Position numbers and translations under genes: made by a program. The notes beneath the pieces are model-generated. The model was given only the letters and a program-made list of their open reading frames with translations. It did not search any database and was not told the DNA's origin. Positions 61,070 through 64,000 of a stretch of DNA of 64,000 nucleotides are shown in pieces. Each line of letters opens with the position of its first letter. The first letter of the stretch is position 1. The DNA comes from Rariloculus sp963665575 (GTDB lineage: Bacteria > Pseudomonadota > Gammaproteobacteria > Steroidobacterales > Rariloculaceae): positions 1,240,001 to 1,304,000 of the forward strand of contig CAXXDW010000006.1 in assembly GCA_963665575.2 (NCBI GenBank), read 5' to 3'.

Positions 61070-62974
61070 ATGTTGCAGAGCTTTCGGGAATCGATCGGAC
61101 GCTGGGTAGCCATCGCGATACTCGCCCTGATCGCGGTCACGTTCGTGTTTTTCGGCATCGACTTCTCGCTGACCGGCACGACATTTGCGGCGAAGGTCAA
61201 CGGTACCGACATTCCGCTCTTCGAGTTTGAGCAGGAACTGCAGCGCCAGCAGAGCGAATACCAACAGTTGTTTCGCATCGAGCTCAGCGACGATCTCAGG
61301 CTCGAACTCCGGCGCAACGTCCTCGACCAACTCGTGCGCACCGAAGCCCTCACACAGCGCGCGGCCGATGCGGGCTACCGCGTTTCCGATCAACGTGTCG
61401 GCGAGAGCATTCGCAGCCTGACCGCGTTTCAGGTCGGCGGAGTGTTCTCGGTCGAGGTGTACCGGGCCGTGCTGAGCAGCCAGGGCCTGACGCCAACCGG
61501 CTTTGAAGCCCTGCAGCGCAGGCAGCTCGGCCTTGGCGCGCTGCAGGACGGCATCGTCGACACAACGTTTCTCACGCCCGCCGAGTTTCGCCGCTACATC
61601 GGTCTCGTCAATGAACGGCGCGAGCTGGCCTATGCGCTGTTCCCGGTCGACGACTTCCTCGATCAGGTCGAGATCGATGAGGCGGCCGTCGCTGCTCACC
61701 ATGCGGCCAACGGCGCCTTGTACATGAGCGAGGAGACCGTCGACCTCGAATACCTCGAACTCAGCAGTGCGACGGTCGCCGCGGAGATCGACACGAGCGA
61801 AGAGGCGCTCAGGCGCTACTACGAGGAGCAGCAGGAACTGTTCGCGACAAGCGAGGAGCGGCGCACCCGGCATATTCTCATGACAGTCGGCGAAGGGGGG
61901 GCCGAAGAAGCGCTGGCCAGGGCCAATGCGGCGCTGCAACGCGCGCGGGCCGGCGAGGATTTCGCGGCGCTGGCCGGGGAACTTTCCGACGACGCCGGAA
62001 CGAGCGGGCAGGGCGGGGATCTCGGCTGGATCGCACGCGGCACGATCGGCGGCACATTCGAGGACGCGCTCTTCGCCATGCAGGTCGATGAGATTTCCGA
62101 TGTCGTCGAATCCGATTTTGGCTACCACGTGCTGCGTCTGGACGAAGTCAGGGCCGGCGACCTGCAGACCTTCGAAGAGGTTCAGGACGAGTTGCGCGCC
62201 CAGTTCCAGGACGAGGGCGCGGACGCGCTCTTTTTCGAACGCGCGAACCAGCTTGCCGATCTCGCTTTTGACGCTTTTGACGAACTTGCGACCGTGGCGG
62301 GCGAGATAGGCTTGCCGCTACAGACGGCGTCAGGTTTCCCGCGCAACGGCGACTCCTCGCTGTTTGCGAACAGCGCGCCGATCGTGCAGGCCGCGTTTAA
62401 CCTGGATACGCTCGAAAGCGGCACGAACAGCGAACTGATCGAGCTCGCCGACGATCATGTCGTCGTACTGCGCGTGACAGCGCACGAGCTTCCGGCGCCG
62501 CAACCGCTTGAAGCCGTGGCCGGGGAGATCCGCGAGGAGCTTGCGCGCCGGGCCGCCGAAGTTCTCGTGACCGAAGCTGCGGACGCATTCGTTGCGGCAA
62601 TCGAGCTCGGCGCCGAAAATCAGGCCGCCACGGAAGAGCACGGCGGCCGCTGGAACGCGCCGATGTGGGCAGAGCGCGCGAGCCCGGAGGTGCCGACGGA
62701 AGTACTCGCCACCGCGTTCGGGCTCGGCAGGCCCGAGGCCGGCAACCCGATCCGCGAACTCGTACCGCTGGTCAACGGCGACCGCGCCGTGTTGCTGCTG
62801 TCCGGCGTACAGCAGGGCGAGCCCGAGGACATACCGCGCGAGCTGCGCGACGAGCGGCAACGCGAGCTGGCCGAGCAGGCCGCGGGAATCGAGCTTGCGG
62901 GCTACGTCGAAGGCGTCGTAGACAATGCAACCGTGCGCATTCCCGACGAAGTCCTGAACCCCCAGTTTTTCTAG
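61070..62974 (+). CDS. ppiD: Periplasmic folding chaperone PpiD
   Basis: Membrane-anchored periplasmic chaperone near the Sec translocon. One N-terminal TM helix (about residues 12-33: WVAIAILALIAVTFVFFGID), a SurA_N-like helical domain, a parvulin domain at about 255-360 (RRTRHILMTVGEGG ... GGDLGWIARGTIGGTFEDALFAM, with GYHVLRLDEVR) and a C-terminal helical domain. 634 residues. Follows hupB and two tRNAs, and ends 38 bp from convergent fabI. Confidence 0.94.
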   Translation: MLQSFRESIGRWVAIAILALIAVTFVFFGIDFSLTGTTFAAKVNGTDIPLFEFEQELQRQQSEYQQLFRIELSDDLRLELRRNVLDQLVRTEALTQRAADAGYRVSDQRVGESIRSLTAFQVGGVFSVEVYRAVLSSQGLTPTGFEALQRRQLGLGALQDGIVDTTFLTPAEFRRYIGLVNERRELAYALFPVDDFLDQVEIDEAAVAAHHAANGALYMSEETVDLEYLELSSATVAAEIDTSEEALRRYYEEQQELFATSEERRTRHILMTVGEGGAEEALARANAALQRARAGEDFAALAGELSDDAGTSGQGGDLGWIARGTIGGTFEDALFAMQVDEISDVVESDFGYHVLRLDEVRAGDLQTFEEVQDELRAQFQDEGADALFFERANQLADLAFDAFDELATVAGEIGLPLQTASGFPRNGDSSLFANSAPIVQAAFNLDTLESGTNSELIELADDHVVVLRVTAHELPAPQPLEAVAGEIREELARRAAEVLVTEAADAFVAAIELGAENQAATEEHGGRWNAPMWAERASPEVPTEVLATAFGLGRPEAGNPIRELVPLVNGDRAVLLLSGVQQGEPEDIPRELRDERQRELAEQAAGIELAGYVEGVVDNATVRIPDEVLNPQFF

Positions 62975-63012
62975 GAGCCTGGGCCGGGTTGTCAGGGGCC
63001 GAGCGCCGCGCG

Positions 63013-63807
63013 CTACGCTCCGTGGCTCCCCGAACTCAATCCGACGATGCTGTATCCGGCATCGACGTAGACCACCTGGCCGGTAATCCCTGCCGCGAGA
63101 TCCGAACACAGGAACGCCGCCGCATTGCCGACGTCGTCGATGCTGACGTTTTTCTTCAGCGGTGCGTCGGCGCCGACGCGCGACAGCATGCTCCTGAAGC
63201 CCTTGATCCCCGATGCGGCGAGCGTGCGGATCGGTCCCGCCGACACGGCGTTCACGCGAATGTTGCCTGCGCCGAGGTCGAGCGCGAGGAAGCGGACATT
63301 GGCTTCGAGGCTCGCCTTGGCAAGACCCATGACGTTGTAATTCGGCAGCGCGCGCATCGCGCCGAGGTAACTCAGCGTCAGTAACGCGCCGGCGCGGCCC
63401 GCCATCATCGGTTCCGCTCGCCGGGCGAGCGCAGCGAAGCTGTAGCTCGAGATGTCGTGAGCGATCCGAAAACCCTCGCGGCTGACCGAGTCGATGTAGC
63501 GGCCGTCGAGCTGGTCGGCGGGCGCGTAGGCGACGGAGTGTACGAGGATGTCGAAGCCGTCCCAGTGCGCCGCGAGCTGCTCGAAGAACCCGTCGATCTG
63601 TTGGTCCTCGCTCACGTCGAGCGGCAGCGCGATGTCGCTGCCGAGTTGCGCTGCGAACTTGCCGACGCGCGCGGCGAGCTTGTCGCTCTGGTAGTTGAAG
63701 GCGAGTTCCGCGCCTTCGCGATGCATGGCCTGTGCGATGCCCCACGCGATGGAGCGGTTGCTTGCGAGCCCGATCACGACCGCCCGCTTGCCTGCGAGAA
63801 AACCCAT
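63013..63807 (-). CDS. fabI: Enoyl-[acyl-carrier-protein] reductase (NADH)
   Basis: Reduces trans-2-enoyl-ACP in the last step of each fatty acid elongation cycle. Short-chain dehydrogenase fold: NADH-binding VVIGLASNRSIAWGIAQAM, VHSVAYAPADQL, and the FabI catalytic Tyr-x6-Lys in PNYNVMGLAKASLEAN. IRTLAASGIKGF is the substrate-binding loop. 264 residues. ATG 63807 gives the conserved MGFLAGKRAVVIG; the open frame extends to 63981 without FabI-like sequence. This is the type inhibited by triclosan in other bacteria. Confidence 0.95.
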   Translation of the reverse strand: MGFLAGKRAVVIGLASNRSIAWGIAQAMHREGAELAFNYQSDKLAARVGKFAAQLGSDIALPLDVSEDQQIDGFFEQLAAHWDGFDILVHSVAYAPADQLDGRYIDSVSREGFRIAHDISSYSFAALARRAEPMMAGRAGALLTLSYLGAMRALPNYNVMGLAKASLEANVRFLALDLGAGNIRVNAVSAGPIRTLAASGIKGFRSMLSRVGADAPLKKNVSIDDVGNAAAFLCSDLAAGITGQVVYVDAGYSIVGLSSGSHGA

Positions 63808-64000
63808 GTGCCTGCTCCCTGGGTGCCTTGTTGTCCCGTACGGGATCGAGTCTGATTTCGGCGACGCCGCGTGCGGATATTGTCGCCTGAACGCGGACGC
63901 TAGCTTAGGCGCTCGGTGTGGGGGCGTCCACAACCTCATCGCGATCACGCGCGAGCCAAGGTGCGGCCAAGGGGCCGACAATCGCGTATCGGCGGGTCGC

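Overview
This window is a GC-rich stretch of chromosome from a gammaproteobacterium. The evidence is gene order and gene content: ribD-ribE-ribBA-ribH-nusB-thiL-pgpA; asd-fimV-truA-accD-folC-dedD-cvpA-purF; tRNA-Leu-tig-clpP-clpX-lon-hupB-tRNA-tRNA-ppiD next to fabI; the EF-P lysylation trio epmB-efp-epmA; and lpxH, a lipid A gene that implies an outer membrane. The species cannot be named from sequence reading alone. The DUF6152-type protein and its secreted partner hint at an environmental lineage rather than an enteric one. Several core genes use GTG or TTG starts.

Layout. Bases 1-31,300 are almost entirely housekeeping: riboflavin and thiamine-PP synthesis, KatG, topoisomerase IV, EF-P and its modifying enzymes, phosphatidylserine decarboxylase, a Sco copper chaperone, PrmB, AroC, Asd, FimV, TruA, AccD, FolC, a SPOR protein, CvpA, PurF, LpxH, a periplasmic cyclophilin and FolD. 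This part carries several non-coding oddities: REP-like palindromes, a 162-bp MITE-like element wedged between cvpA and purF, a 57-bp triplication that copies the prmB/aroC junction, a 15-bp tandem array, and a dispersed ~120-bp element upstream of efp and of the cyclophilin gene.

A tRNA cluster (Pro, Arg, His, Lys) lies at 31.4-31.8 kb. The last 48 nt of tRNA-Lys(CTT) recur at 44,113-44,160, and the DNA just inside both copies is AT-rich. I read 31,826-44,160 as a ~12.3-kb genomic island inserted at tRNA-Lys. It carries a HipB/HipA toxin-antitoxin pair with a dyad operator, a lone ParB-like protein beside two matching palindromes, an N-terminally truncated LuxR regulator, two paralogous single-chain sensor kinase-regulator proteins (GAF-PAS-HisKA-HATPase-receiver-winged helix, no membrane segments), and an MFS transporter between them. 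I see no integrase in it.

From 44.2 to 54.1 kb there is more accessory DNA: secreted proteins of unknown function, a DUF6152 protein with a large partner, a fibronectin-III-like protein, the full-length paralogue of the island LuxR, a GFA-family protein, a Tat-type secreted protein, a VAO/PCMH-type flavoprotein with a cytochrome c subunit, and a sulfatase. The flavoprotein has the VAO-type FAD-linking His but a PCMH-type cytochrome partner, so it probably oxidises para-alkyl or para-alkenyl phenols in the periplasm. From 54.2 kb to the end the window returns to conserved proteostasis genes (Tig, ClpP, ClpX, Lon, HU, PpiD), three tRNAs and FabI.
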